Positions 18,086 to 26,237 of a DNA stretch of 64,000 nt are shown in pieces. The DNA comes from Parerythrobacter aestuarii (GTDB lineage Bacteria > Pseudomonadota > Alphaproteobacteria > Sphingomonadales > Sphingomonadaceae). The notes beneath the pieces were generated by a model that made no database searches, was not told the DNA's origin, and worked only from the letters and a program-made list of their open reading frames with translations. Both the position numbers and the translations under genes were made by a program. Within the stretch, counting starts at the first letter, position 1. Every line of letters starts with the position of its first letter. The stretch lies in NCBI RefSeq assembly GCF_030140925.1, contig NZ_JARBWD010000001.1:620001-684000 (forward strand), written 5' to 3'.

Positions 18086-18318
18086 GCGGGACGCGTGAAT
18101 CGGTCATCCGCATGGCGAACCAGATTGCGCGCAACCTTGAGGTGCATGGCGAGCAAGCGGCAATCGAGGAAACCGCCGAGCACATCCGCCTGTTCTGGGA
18201 TCCGCGCATGAAGGCACAGGCCTTTGCCCTGCTGGCGGAGCCCGATTGCGGCTTCTCGAAGGAAGCCCGCGCCGCACTGGCAATGCTGGCTGAAGAGGCG
18301 GACCATCGCGCCGCCTGA
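18082..18318 (+). CDS. fdsD: Formate dehydrogenase delta subunit
   Basis: A 78-aa protein of the FdsD family. It starts RESVIRMANQIARNLEVHG and contains HIRLFWDPRMKAQ, the family's conserved WxPRM block. FdsD is required for assembly of soluble formate dehydrogenases in other bacteria. ATG 18082 overlaps the fdsA stop (ATGA). Its 3' end overlaps the probable start region of fdhD in another frame. Confidence 0.88.
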   Translation: MSGTRESVIRMANQIARNLEVHGEQAAIEETAEHIRLFWDPRMKAQAFALLAEPDCGFSKEARAALAMLAEEADHRAA

Positions 18319-19075
18319 ACCCGCGCGGGAGGTCGCGCGCAGCGGCGGCTCGCAATCCGTCGCACGCCCATGGGTGCCTGAGGTCCCGGTGGCGTTGGAA
18401 TTCAATGGGCTTGCCTATGCGGTGATGATGGCGACCCCGGCGGACCTTGAGGATTTCGTTTGCGGCTTTGCCCTGACCGAGGGACTTGTGGAGAGCGTTG
18501 GGCAGGTCGACGAGATCGCGCTGGCCGAGACCGACAGGGGCTGGATCGCACGGGCGACCATCGCCGGGCTCGGCGTCGAGCGTTTGATGGAGCGGGTCCG
18601 GGGCCGCGTGGCGGAAAGCTCGTGCGGGCTGTGCGGGATCGAAAACCTCGAAGCGATTGCGAAGCCGCTACCCAAGGTTCCCGCGCGCACAGCGCCGGCA
18701 TCGGACGCCGTGTTCGCCGCGCTCGATGCGCTGAAAGATCGGCAACCGCTCAACGCTGCGACCGGCGCTGCGCACGGCGCGGCTTTTGCCCGGCCCGACG
18801 GATCATTGCTGCTGGTGCGCGAGGATGTCGGGCGGCACAACGCTATCGACAAGCTGGTGGGCGCCATGGCGCGCGATGGGCAGGGCCTCGAACAAGGGTT
18901 CGTCGTCTCGACCGCGCGCTGTTCCTACGAGATCGTCGAGAAGGTGGTGCGGGCAGGGGCCGTGGCGCTGGTCACGGTCTCGCTGCCGACGAGCATGGCG
19001 GTGGAGCGGGCAAAGGAGGCGGGTCTCTCGCTGGTCTGCCTCGCGCGCGACGACAGCTTCCTGCAGCTTACCTAG
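18224..19075 (+). CDS. fdhD: FdhD/FdsC sulfurtransferase for formate dehydrogenase
   Basis: FdhD (FdsC in fds operons) transfers sulfur to the molybdenum cofactor of formate dehydrogenase. The motifs PVALEFNGLAYAVMMATP, DLEDFVCGFALTEGLV and SSCGLCGIENLEA (catalytic C-x2-C) are present, with VREDVGRHNAIDKLVG and VSTARCSYEIVEKV after them. The start is uncertain. The frame has only a TTG at 18224 and a CTG at 18290 before the domain, both inside fdsD in another frame, so the true protein may begin near 18290. Its stop overlaps that of the convergent hydrolase gene in CTAG (19072-19075). Confidence 0.88.
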   Translation: MPCWRSPIAASRRKPAPHWQCWLKRRTIAPPEPAREVARSGGSQSVARPWVPEVPVALEFNGLAYAVMMATPADLEDFVCGFALTEGLVESVGQVDEIALAETDRGWIARATIAGLGVERLMERVRGRVAESSCGLCGIENLEAIAKPLPKVPARTAPASDAVFAALDALKDRQPLNAATGAAHGAAFARPDGSLLLVREDVGRHNAIDKLVGAMARDGQGLEQGFVVSTARCSYEIVEKVVRAGAVALVTVSLPTSMAVERAKEAGLSLVCLARDDSFLQLT

Positions 19076-19806
19076 TCGAACAAGGCGGCGACACCTTCGA
19101 GGATCGCCACCAGTTCGTCCGGGCGCGAGAGGAAGGGTGAGTGGTCAGCGTCGAGCACCGAAATTTCTGCGCCCGGAACCAGCTCCTGCATCGTCTGCTG
19201 GCTCGAGAGTGGGATAGTCTGGTCCTCGGTACACTGGACGTAGTGCCGCGGCAGCGAGCCGAAGCGTTCGGGCGACAGGCGCAACTTTTCCGAGCGCGGT
19301 CCATGCGGTTCGGCCACCAGCCGCTTCATCGCCGGGTCGACCAGTTCGGGCGGCGAGAGCTGGGCGAAGATCGCTTCGGGATGCTCGCCCACGATCACCG
19401 TGCCATGCCCGCCCGGCGTGGGCTTGATGACATCGTCATAGATCGGGTTCTTGACTTCCAGCGCCTTGAAGTCGGCCCGCGACATGCCGTCGGGCAGCAT
19501 CATGGCGCAGATATAGACCAGCGCATCCATCGCTTCGGGATCGGTTTCCGCCGCCTGGCTGACGACGATCCCGCCGCGGCTGTGACCGGCGAGGATCACC
19601 GGTTGCTGGGTCGCCTGGCGGCATTGCTCGATGGCGAAGTCAGCCCAACCCTGCAGGGTCACGGCAGCGAGTTCGTCTTCATCGCCGCCCATGCCCGGGA
19701 GGTCAGGCGCGATCACTTCGTGCCCGCTCGCCTCCAGCCGGCGCTTGATCTCATCGAAGCACCAGCCGCCGTGCCAGCTGCCGTGGATGAGGACGAATGT
19801 TGCCAT
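19072..19806 (-). CDS. Alpha/beta hydrolase (methylesterase-like)
   Basis: A 244-aa alpha/beta-hydrolase with oxyanion-hole region VLIHGSWHGGW, nucleophile elbow GHSRGG and a C-terminal DADHSPFLSRPDELVAIL that supplies the catalytic His. The pattern resembles the plant methylesterase/hydroxynitrile-lyase family. The ATG at 19806 is chosen because the conserved beta-strand starts at residue 3; the longer open frame overlaps the upstream GST gene. It is the last gene of a minus-strand run (amidohydrolase, SDR, GST, hydrolase) and may cleave an ester released in aromatic breakdown. Substrate unknown. Confidence 0.82.
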   Translation of the reverse strand: MATFVLIHGSWHGGWCFDEIKRRLEASGHEVIAPDLPGMGGDEDELAAVTLQGWADFAIEQCRQATQQPVILAGHSRGGIVVSQAAETDPEAMDALVYICAMMLPDGMSRADFKALEVKNPIYDDVIKPTPGGHGTVIVGEHPEAIFAQLSPPELVDPAMKRLVAEPHGPRSEKLRLSPERFGSLPRHYVQCTEDQTIPLSSQQTMQELVPGAEISVLDADHSPFLSRPDELVAILEGVAALFD

Positions 19807-19813
19807 CGTGCGC

Positions 19814-20575
19814 CTAGTGGACTTCCCCGGTCCAGGTCCGCAGCGCCGGGTTGGTGTGGTCGGGCATTTCCAGCGCCGCCTGCACGCCGGGGCGGGCATT
19901 CATGCGTTCGCGCCAGTCGATCAGGCGCGGGTAGTTGGCCGCCACTTCCAGCTCGGGGAACATCCGCTCCACCATCATCCCGCACATCGAGTAGAAATTG
20001 ATGTCGGCGGTGGTGTACATGTCGCCGGCGAGCCAGGCGTTGTCTGCCAGGTGGTCCTCGACCTTCTTGCAGGCGTAGATGATCTTGTCGGTGGCGTGCT
20101 GCAGATCGGCTTCGGAAAAGCCCGAGCGCGCGGTCTTCCACTTCTGGCGCTGGTCGGGCAGCGGGATGCGCTCGACCAGCTTCTCGAACTCGCCGCTTTC
20201 GATGCCGCGCGCGATCACGCCGACCATGCGGTGCCAGCCGTGCATGGAGACGTAGTTCATCACATGCTCGTCGACGAACTTGTTCCAGTAGCGCATCCGC
20301 GCCTTGCCGACCGGATCGGCCGGGCGCAGCGGCGTATCGGGGAAGACATCCTCGAGATACTCGTTGATGACCGTGGTCTGCGTGATCAGGTTGCCATCAT
20401 GGTCGAGCACCGGCACCTGGCCTTCGGGATTGATCGCTACAAACCATTCCGAATGCTGCTCGAACTTGTGCAGGTCGACATAGATGCTCTCGAATTCCAG
20501 CCCCTTTTCCTTAAGCGGGATCATGGACTTGAGCGAATTGGCCGCGGGTTCGGCGTGATAGTATTTGAGCGCCAT
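19814..20575 (-). CDS. LigF-like beta-etherase family glutathione S-transferase
   Basis: A 253-aa GST whose N-terminal half closely follows the pattern of Sphingobium LigF as I remember it. Shared blocks are the ANSLK motif, EKGLEFE, KFEQHSEWF, INPEGQVPVL, TVINEYLEDVFPDTPLRPADP and the later PDQRQKWKTARSGF. LigF-type enzymes use glutathione to cleave the beta-aryl ether bond of alpha-keto dimers with inversion at C-beta. The thioredoxin-fold domain covers about residues 1-85, and the all-helical domain the rest. It lies 8 bases before the hydrolase gene and 11 bases after the SDR gene in the same operon. The exact substrate stereoisomer cannot be read from sequence. Confidence 0.82.
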   Translation of the reverse strand: MALKYYHAEPAANSLKSMIPLKEKGLEFESIYVDLHKFEQHSEWFVAINPEGQVPVLDHDGNLITQTTVINEYLEDVFPDTPLRPADPVGKARMRYWNKFVDEHVMNYVSMHGWHRMVGVIARGIESGEFEKLVERIPLPDQRQKWKTARSGFSEADLQHATDKIIYACKKVEDHLADNAWLAGDMYTTADINFYSMCGMMVERMFPELEVAANYPRLIDWRERMNARPGVQAALEMPDHTNPALRTWTGEVH

Positions 20576-20586
20576 GGTTGGTCCTT

Positions 20587-21354
20587 TCAGGGAATGAGCG
20601 TGCCCAGCAGGCCGCCGTCGACCGCGATGGATTGCGCGGTGATATGGCTGGCGGCATCGGACAGCAGGAAGCTGACGAGCTCGGCGGTTTCCTCGGGCTG
20701 GCCGACGCGGCCCTGCGGCACCCCTTTGCCGAGCTGCTGCATCGTGCCTTCGATATCGTCACCGCCGATGTTGTGCAGCAGCGGGGTCTCGATGAAGCCG
20801 GGAATGAGGCAATTGACGCGGACATTGTGCGGCGCGGCTTCGGCCGCTGCGGCCCGCGCCAGCCCGAGCACGCCGTGCTTGGAGGCGACATAGCCCGCGT
20901 TCATCGGCATCCCGCGCTCGCTGGCGAGGCTGCCGGTGACGACGATGCTGCCCTGTCTCGCCGCGATCATGCCGGGCAGGACCTTGCGGATCGACAGGAA
21001 CACGCTGGTCAGATTGGTCGCGATCAGCGCGTCCCAATTGTCATCGGAATAGTCGGTGAAGGGTGCGAACTGGCCGCCGAAGCCGGCGTTGGCGAACAGG
21101 CCAGAAGCCGGGCCGAACGCCTCGGCGGCAGCATCGAAGACGTCGGACAGCGCAGCGCGATCGGACACATCGGCGGTGAAACCCTTAGCCGTGCCGCCTC
21201 GGGCTGCAATCTCGTCAGCCAACGCATCGAGCTTGTCGCCGCTGCGGGCGATCAACGAGACCTTCGCCCCGCGTGCGCCCAGCATCAGCGCCGCGGCCCG
21301 ACCGATCCCGGTCGAGGCGCCGGTGACGACGACATGGCGGCCCGAGAAATTCAC
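20587..21354 (-). CDS. Short-chain dehydrogenase/reductase
   Basis: A 255-aa classical SDR with the NAD(P)-binding loop TGASTGIG, the FANAGFG segment corresponding to NNAG, and a catalytic Ser-Tyr-Lys (Y and K in GYVASKHG). It ends with the family's SQSIAVDGGLLG. The start is GTG at 21354; there is no ATG near. It sits 13 bases after the amidohydrolase gene and 11 before the LigF-like GST gene. It could oxidise a benzylic or side-chain alcohol before ether cleavage, but the substrate is not determined. Confidence 0.85.
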   Translation of the reverse strand: MNFSGRHVVVTGASTGIGRAAALMLGARGAKVSLIARSGDKLDALADEIAARGGTAKGFTADVSDRAALSDVFDAAAEAFGPASGLFANAGFGGQFAPFTDYSDDNWDALIATNLTSVFLSIRKVLPGMIAARQGSIVVTGSLASERGMPMNAGYVASKHGVLGLARAAAAEAAPHNVRVNCLIPGFIETPLLHNIGGDDIEGTMQQLGKGVPQGRVGQPEETAELVSFLLSDAASHITAQSIAVDGGLLGTLIP

Positions 21355-21367
21355 AGGGCGAAGTCCA

Positions 21368-22240
21368 TCACGCCAGCCCGAGCAGCTTGGCGGCGTTGTC
21401 CTTCATGATCAGCGGCATGACCTCGTCCTTGAAGCCTACTTCCTTGGCCGCCTTGACCCACTTGTCCGGGTGGATAAGCGGGAAGTCACTGCCGAACATC
21501 ATCTTGTGACGCAGCTGGGTGTTGGCATACTGGATGATCTGCGGCTGGAAATACTTCGGACTCCAGCCCGACAGGTCGATGAAGACATTGTCCTTGTGCA
21601 GCGCCATCGACAGGCTCTCGTCGACCCATGGCCAGCTGGGGTGGGCAAGGATGATCTTCATGTCGGGGAAATCGACCGCGACGTCGTCGATGAGCATCGG
21701 CTGGCCATACTTCAACCGCACGCCGCCGCCGCCGCGCATCCCCGTGCCCATGCCCGAATGGCCGGTGTGGAAGATAGCGGGGAGGCCGTATTCGGCGATC
21801 ACCTCGTAGATCGGATAGCCCATGCGGTCGGCCGGGTGCGCGTTCTGCATGATGCCGTGGAACTTGAAGCCCTTGACGCCATAGTTCTCAATCAGGTCGC
21901 GCGCCTCGCGGGCGCCGTACTTGCCCTTGTGCGGATCGATGCTGGCGAAGGCCATGCAGATGTCGTCGTTCTTCGCGGCGAATTCGGCCACTTCGTAGTT
22001 GGAGACGCGCTTGGCCCCGATCCCGCTCTCGCAATCGACCGTGAAGATGCAGAAGGCGATGTTGGTCTCGCGATAAAGCTCGGCGATCTCGGGCATCTTG
22101 GGCCGCTCGCGCGGAGCCTTGAAATAGGCGCTGGCAGCATCGAAGAACTTGCCCATCACCGGGTCTTCCGGATCGTGACAGCTGACCTCGGCATGCACAT
22201 GCACGTCGATGGCGCGAATCTTTTCAAGGTCGATCGGCAT
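21368..22240 (-). CDS. Amidohydrolase-2 family metal-dependent hydrolase/decarboxylase
   Basis: A 290-aa TIM-barrel protein of the ACMSD-like amidohydrolase group. This group includes decarboxylases of hydroxy-aromatic acids and hydratases such as LigJ-type enzymes. Metal-site motifs are AIDVHVHAEV (HxH), FKFHGIMQ, IFHTGHSG, ILAHPSWPW and FGSDFPLIHP (Asp). The ATG at 22240 has AGGAAAG at good spacing; the longer open frame runs through the class A operator and is not used. It is the first gene of the operon that includes the LigF-like GST. Its substrate is unknown. Confidence 0.85.
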   Translation of the reverse strand: MPIDLEKIRAIDVHVHAEVSCHDPEDPVMGKFFDAASAYFKAPRERPKMPEIAELYRETNIAFCIFTVDCESGIGAKRVSNYEVAEFAAKNDDICMAFASIDPHKGKYGAREARDLIENYGVKGFKFHGIMQNAHPADRMGYPIYEVIAEYGLPAIFHTGHSGMGTGMRGGGGVRLKYGQPMLIDDVAVDFPDMKIILAHPSWPWVDESLSMALHKDNVFIDLSGWSPKYFQPQIIQYANTQLRHKMMFGSDFPLIHPDKWVKAAKEVGFKDEVMPLIMKDNAAKLLGLA

Positions 22241-22352
22241 CCGCTTTCCTCTCCCATGGCCCGCATACCGCATGGCGTTCTTCGACGCCTGTCGGATATT
22301 TGGCCCAGCGGGGCGGCACGCGCACGGTTGTGCGTAGACTCCGCCCCAAAAA

Positions 22353-22371
22353 TTGTTAGTAATACATACAA
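22353..22371. promoter_or_regulatory. Class A palindrome between divergent operons
   Basis: TTGTTAGTAATACATACAA fits the class A dyad TTGTWWGTNNNACWWACAA with both halves intact. It lies in the 185-base gap between the amidohydrolase operon (start 22240, minus) and the MFS transporter operon (start 22426, plus), so one site could control both. The rest of this gap shows no gene. Confidence 0.65.
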
Positions 22372-22425
22372 TCTTGATTGGCCGATGCAACTGCAAAGCA
22401 GGCAGGCGAGCGGGAGGAGGATTGG

Positions 22426-23694
22426 ATGGAGACTGGAAGCGGGTCAGCCCCCGCAGACGGCAACTGGCGCCGCAATTCGCCCGGCTACCAGTTCCTGCTG
22501 GTGTTCCTGCTGAGCCTCAACTTCGGGATCGTCTTCTTCGACCGGCAGGCGCTCAATGCGCTGATGCCTTTTGTCGAACCGGAGCTCCAGCTCTCGCAAA
22601 CCGAGATCGGCCTGCTCGCAGCCGGTCTCAGCTTCAGCTGGGCGATCGCTGCGTTCTTTGTAGGCAAACTGTCGGACAGCCTCGGCAAGCGCAAGTTGCT
22701 GCTGATCCTCGCTACCATTGCTTTCTCGCTCTGTTCGGTCATGTCGGGCCTTGCCACCAGCTTCCTGTTCCTGTTCGCCGCGCGGCTACTGATGGGGGCG
22801 GCCGAAGGCGGAGTGATGCCGATTAGCCATGCGATGGTTGCAAGCGAAGTCGATCCTGCCCGGCGCGGGTTGGCGCAGGGCGTGGCGCAGAACCTTGGTT
22901 CCAACCTGCTGGGCAGCTTCCTTGCCCCGGTTGTGCTTGTTGCTTTCGCCACGACCTTCAGCTGGCGCGAAGCGTTTTACCTCGCGGCTTTGCCGGGTTT
23001 GCTCAGCGCGGCGCTGATATGGTTCCTGCTGAAGGAGCCGGAGATGGCTACGCCTGACACGGGCAAGGCCGCCGATGCGCTGCCGATCCTCGATGCGCTC
23101 AAGGTCCGCAACATGTGGATCTGCGTCGTGGTCGGCGTGCTGATGGTGGCGCATTTCGTCATCACCTGGGCCTTCATGCCGCTCTTCCTCGTCCAGGGGA
23201 AAGGATACAGCCCGGAGACGATGAGCTGGGTGATGGGCGCACTGGGCATTGCGGCCGCGCTTTACAGTTTCCTTGTTTCAGGCCTGTCGGACATCATCGG
23301 GCGCAAGCCTGTGATGGTGGCCTTGCCGTTCCTGTCGGTGATCGGGCCCCTGGGAGCGCTCTATTTCGAAGGCTCGGCGCTGGTCATGGCGGGGATCTTC
23401 TTCGTCGGCTGGGCCGTCAATGGCATCTTCCCGATCTTCATGGCGACGATTCCATCCGAAACCTTTGAACCGCGCCATCATGCCACGGTGCTGGGGCTGG
23501 CGATGGGTTCGTGCGAAGTGCTGGGCGGGGTGTTCGGGCCACCGGTCGCCGGGATGCTCAACGATGCGTTTGGCTTGTCGACCTTCCTGTGGGTCCTGAT
23601 GGGGCTGGCCCTCGTCAGCGGCATCGTCGCACTGGGCCTGAAAGAAACCGCACCGCTTGTTTTGCAGAAAAGGGCGCAACCGGCAGCGGCGTGA
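22426..23694 (+). CDS. MFS transporter (aromatic-substrate uptake candidate)
   Basis: A 422-aa major facilitator protein with 12 predicted membrane helices. The loop motif between helices 2 and 3 appears as GKLSDSLGKRKLL, and the equivalent second-half loop as SGLSDIIGRKPVM. The RQALNALMP segment in helix 1 (FFDRQALNALMP) is common in MFS carriers of organic anions (ACS/AAHS-type). ATG 22426 is preceded by GGGAGGAGG at ideal spacing. It leads an operon with a cupin, Rieske oxygenase, SDR and alcohol dehydrogenase, so it probably imports their aromatic substrate. Confidence 0.88.
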   Translation: METGSGSAPADGNWRRNSPGYQFLLVFLLSLNFGIVFFDRQALNALMPFVEPELQLSQTEIGLLAAGLSFSWAIAAFFVGKLSDSLGKRKLLLILATIAFSLCSVMSGLATSFLFLFAARLLMGAAEGGVMPISHAMVASEVDPARRGLAQGVAQNLGSNLLGSFLAPVVLVAFATTFSWREAFYLAALPGLLSAALIWFLLKEPEMATPDTGKAADALPILDALKVRNMWICVVVGVLMVAHFVITWAFMPLFLVQGKGYSPETMSWVMGALGIAAALYSFLVSGLSDIIGRKPVMVALPFLSVIGPLGALYFEGSALVMAGIFFVGWAVNGIFPIFMATIPSETFEPRHHATVLGLAMGSCEVLGGVFGPPVAGMLNDAFGLSTFLWVLMGLALVSGIVALGLKETAPLVLQKRAQPAAA

Positions 23695-23733
23695 CCGCTG
23701 ACCAAGTGCTCAAAAGGATAGAGGAGAACTGAA

Positions 23734-24273
23734 ATGGCCGACAAAATGAAAGCCCCCCCGTCCGCGCTGGCGGAAATCGTCGACGTGGGTTTCGAACACA
23801 AGCACCTGGTGGACCGGCTCAGCCCCGGCGGGCGCTATATCGATGCGCAGACCGACGTCGACAGCCCCTGGGTCCCATTTGGCGACAATGCCGCGATCAA
23901 GCATTTGGCCTTCGATGTGCGGCAGGGGATCTTCTCCAACATCCTGTGGGTCAAGGAAGCCGCTGCCATCGGCACGCATTTGCACCGCGGAACTATCGTC
24001 ATGGTCTGCCTCGAAGGCACGGTGCGCTATCTCGAATACGACTGGGTCGCGACGCCGGGCGGGCTGATCCTCGAGGTTCCTGGCGAAAGCCACACGCTGG
24101 TGACCGAGCATCCGGAAGGCTGCAAGCTGTTCGGCTGGATGCAGGGCCCGATCGAATTCTTCGACGAGAACGGCGAGAACCCTATGACCGCCGACGTGTG
24201 GTGGTTCATCGACCACTACGAAAGCTACTGCAAGGAACAGGGCATCCCGATCAACGAGAAGCTCTATCTGTAA
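23734..24273 (+). CDS. 2,4'-dihydroxyacetophenone dioxygenase-like cupin
   Basis: A 179-aa single-domain cupin (ChrR-like fold). Metal-binding residues can be proposed in GTHLHRGTIVMVCLEG (two His and a later Glu) and in EVPGESHTLVTEH (His). Proteins of this pattern are annotated as 2,4'-dihydroxyacetophenone dioxygenase family, Fe enzymes that cleave the C-C bond between carbonyl and hydroxymethyl carbons of phenacyl alcohols. It lies 39 bases after the MFS gene and 15 before the Rieske oxygenase gene. Actual activity is an inference. Confidence 0.75.
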   Translation: MADKMKAPPSALAEIVDVGFEHKHLVDRLSPGGRYIDAQTDVDSPWVPFGDNAAIKHLAFDVRQGIFSNILWVKEAAAIGTHLHRGTIVMVCLEGTVRYLEYDWVATPGGLILEVPGESHTLVTEHPEGCKLFGWMQGPIEFFDENGENPMTADVWWFIDHYESYCKEQGIPINEKLYL

Positions 24274-24288
24274 CGGCAGGAGGCCAGC

Positions 24289-25404
24289 ATGTATCTGAAG
24301 AACGCCTGGTATGTCGCCTGCTGGAGCCACGAGCTCGGTGAGGCGCTGGAAACCCGGACCATCTGCGAGCTCCCGGTCCTGCTCTACCGCAAGGAAAACG
24401 GCGATCCTGTCGCCATCGGCAACCTCTGTCCGCACCGCTTCGCTCCGCTGCACCTGGGTCGGCGCGAAGGTGACAATGTCCGCTGCATGTATCACGGCAT
24501 GATGTTCGGCGAGACTGGCGCTTGCGTCGAAAACCCGCACCACGGTGGGGTCATCTCCAAGGCCATGTGCGTGCCCAAATACCCCGTGGTCGAGAAATTT
24601 GGCCTGATCTGGGTCTGGACTGGCGAAGCCGAGGCCGACGAGAGCCTGATCCCCGATTTCGGCTGCTACAGCGCCAAGGGTTTCAAGACGCTGCACGGGC
24701 TCATGGATGTGCAGGCCAACTACCAGCTGATCACGGACAACCTCCTCGACCTGACCCATGCCGATTTCCTGCATGACGGCACGCTGTCGAGCGAGGCGAT
24801 CACCGTCAGCAAGCTGGAGACCATCGAGCAGGGTTCGACCGTGTGGGCCAACCGCTGGTGCCCCGATGGCGATCCGCCGCCGGTGTGGGGCCAGCTGATG
24901 GAAAGCCAGATGGGCATGACCACAGACGACAGGATCGACCACTGGCTCTATATGCGCTGGGATGCGCCCGCACACCTCTTGCTCGATGTCGGGATCTCGC
25001 CGGTCGGCAAGCCACGCGAGGACGGGGCCTGGGTCTATACCGGGCACCATTTGACCCCGGTCTCGCCGACGCGGACGCTGTATTACTGGACCGTGGTGCG
25101 CAACCACGCGATCGACGATCCCGAAGTCGATGCGTTCTGGCAGGGTTCGATCGACTATGCCTTTGGGGTCCAGGACAAGCCCATGATCGAGGCCCAGCAG
25201 GCCGCTATCGGTGATCGCGATATCGACACCATGCGTCCGGTCGCGATCCCGGCCGATGTCGCCGGGGGCAAGGCCCGCCGGAAGCTCGCCCAGCTGATGA
25301 AGGGCGAAGCCAATGGCGAACGTCCGATCCCCGGGGCATCACCGCTCGACGAGCTGCTCGCGAAGAGCGCCAATAGCGCCGCGCCGGTGCTGCCGGTCGT
25401 ATGA
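24289..25404 (+). CDS. Rieske non-heme iron oxygenase, VanA-type oxygenase subunit
   Basis: A 371-aa oxygenase alpha subunit similar to vanillate O-demethylase VanA and dicamba monooxygenase. The Rieske cluster ligands are C47-x-H49 (LCPHR) and C66-x2-H69 (CMYHG). The mononuclear iron site is D154-x2-H157-x4-H162 in NLLDLTHADFLH. The enzyme needs an external ferredoxin/reductase, which is not encoded nearby. It may demethylate or hydroxylate an aromatic ring. The stop overlaps the ATG of the following SDR. Confidence 0.92.
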   Translation: MYLKNAWYVACWSHELGEALETRTICELPVLLYRKENGDPVAIGNLCPHRFAPLHLGRREGDNVRCMYHGMMFGETGACVENPHHGGVISKAMCVPKYPVVEKFGLIWVWTGEAEADESLIPDFGCYSAKGFKTLHGLMDVQANYQLITDNLLDLTHADFLHDGTLSSEAITVSKLETIEQGSTVWANRWCPDGDPPPVWGQLMESQMGMTTDDRIDHWLYMRWDAPAHLLLDVGISPVGKPREDGAWVYTGHHLTPVSPTRTLYYWTVVRNHAIDDPEVDAFWQGSIDYAFGVQDKPMIEAQQAAIGDRDIDTMRPVAIPADVAGGKARRKLAQLMKGEANGERPIPGASPLDELLAKSANSAAPVLPVV

Positions 25405-26237
25405 GCGAGCCGGCCAGGACACTCGCGCAGTTCGATATCGCCGGGCGCAGCGGTTTCGTCACCGGGGCGGCTTCGGGCATCGGGCTTGCCTATGCCGAAG
25501 TGCTGGCCGAGGCCGGGGCACGGGTGACGCTGACCGATATCGATGCCGAGGGTGTACGGCGCGAGACCGAGCGGTTGCTGGCAGCAGGGCATGATGTGCG
25601 CTGCAATGTGCTCGACGTGACCGATCGCGCAGCCTGCGGGGCCGCCGTGGATGCCCATGCTGCGGCTTTCGGCGGGCTCGACATCTGCTTCGCCAATGCG
25701 GGGCTTGGAGAAGGGCCGGGTTGGGTCAGTCCAACCGGCGAGCGTGTACCCGATGGGCAAGTCGATTCCTATGACGATGCACTGTGGGATCGCTCGATCG
25801 CCATCAACCTGACCGGTTCCTACAACACCATGCGCCATGCCGCGCGGGTGATGAAGGCGGGCGGAAAGGGTGGTTCGATCATCGCCACCGCGTCCAACGC
25901 CGGCATGATCCTCGAGCCGATCGTGCCGATGCCGTATCATCCGGCCAAGGCCGGGGTGCTGCATATGGTCCGCGCGTTGGCGCTGGAGCTGGCGGCACAC
26001 CGGATCCGGGTCAATGCGATCGCGCCGGGACCCTTCGTCACCAATATCGGCGACGGCTGGGCTAAGAAGGACCCGGCGGTGAAGGCCGCTTTCGACAAGA
26101 CCATCCCGCTCGGCAGCATGGCCGAAACGTACCAGATGAAGCCGCTGGCGCTCTATCTCGCCAGCGATGCTTCGAGCTTCATGACCGGGTCGACCCTGCT
26201 GATCGATGGCGGCGTGGCGCTGGGCGCGGTGCAGTGA
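25401..26237 (+). CDS. Short-chain dehydrogenase/reductase
   Basis: A 278-aa SDR. The cofactor loop is TGAASGIGLA, the D at the end of beta-2 (TLTDIDAEG) suggests NAD+ preference, the NAG motif is FANAGLG, and catalysis uses Y/K in PYHPAKAG (Tyr two residues before the HPAK block). It ends in STLLIDGGVALG. It overlaps both neighbours by four bases, so it is translated with the Rieske oxygenase and the zinc dehydrogenase. It probably oxidises a side-chain alcohol; substrate unknown. Confidence 0.85.
   Translation: MSEPARTLAQFDIAGRSGFVTGAASGIGLAYAEVLAEAGARVTLTDIDAEGVRRETERLLAAGHDVRCNVLDVTDRAACGAAVDAHAAAFGGLDICFANAGLGEGPGWVSPTGERVPDGQVDSYDDALWDRSIAINLTGSYNTMRHAARVMKAGGKGGSIIATASNAGMILEPIVPMPYHPAKAGVLHMVRALALELAAHRIRVNAIAPGPFVTNIGDGWAKKDPAVKAAFDKTIPLGSMAETYQMKPLALYLASDASSFMTGSTLLIDGGVALGAVQ

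Noticed and set aside
23710..25107. A 465-residue antisense open frame over the cupin and Rieske genes
   Set aside because: The plus-strand genes carry clear Rieske and cupin motifs; the antisense frame has no motif or promoter.
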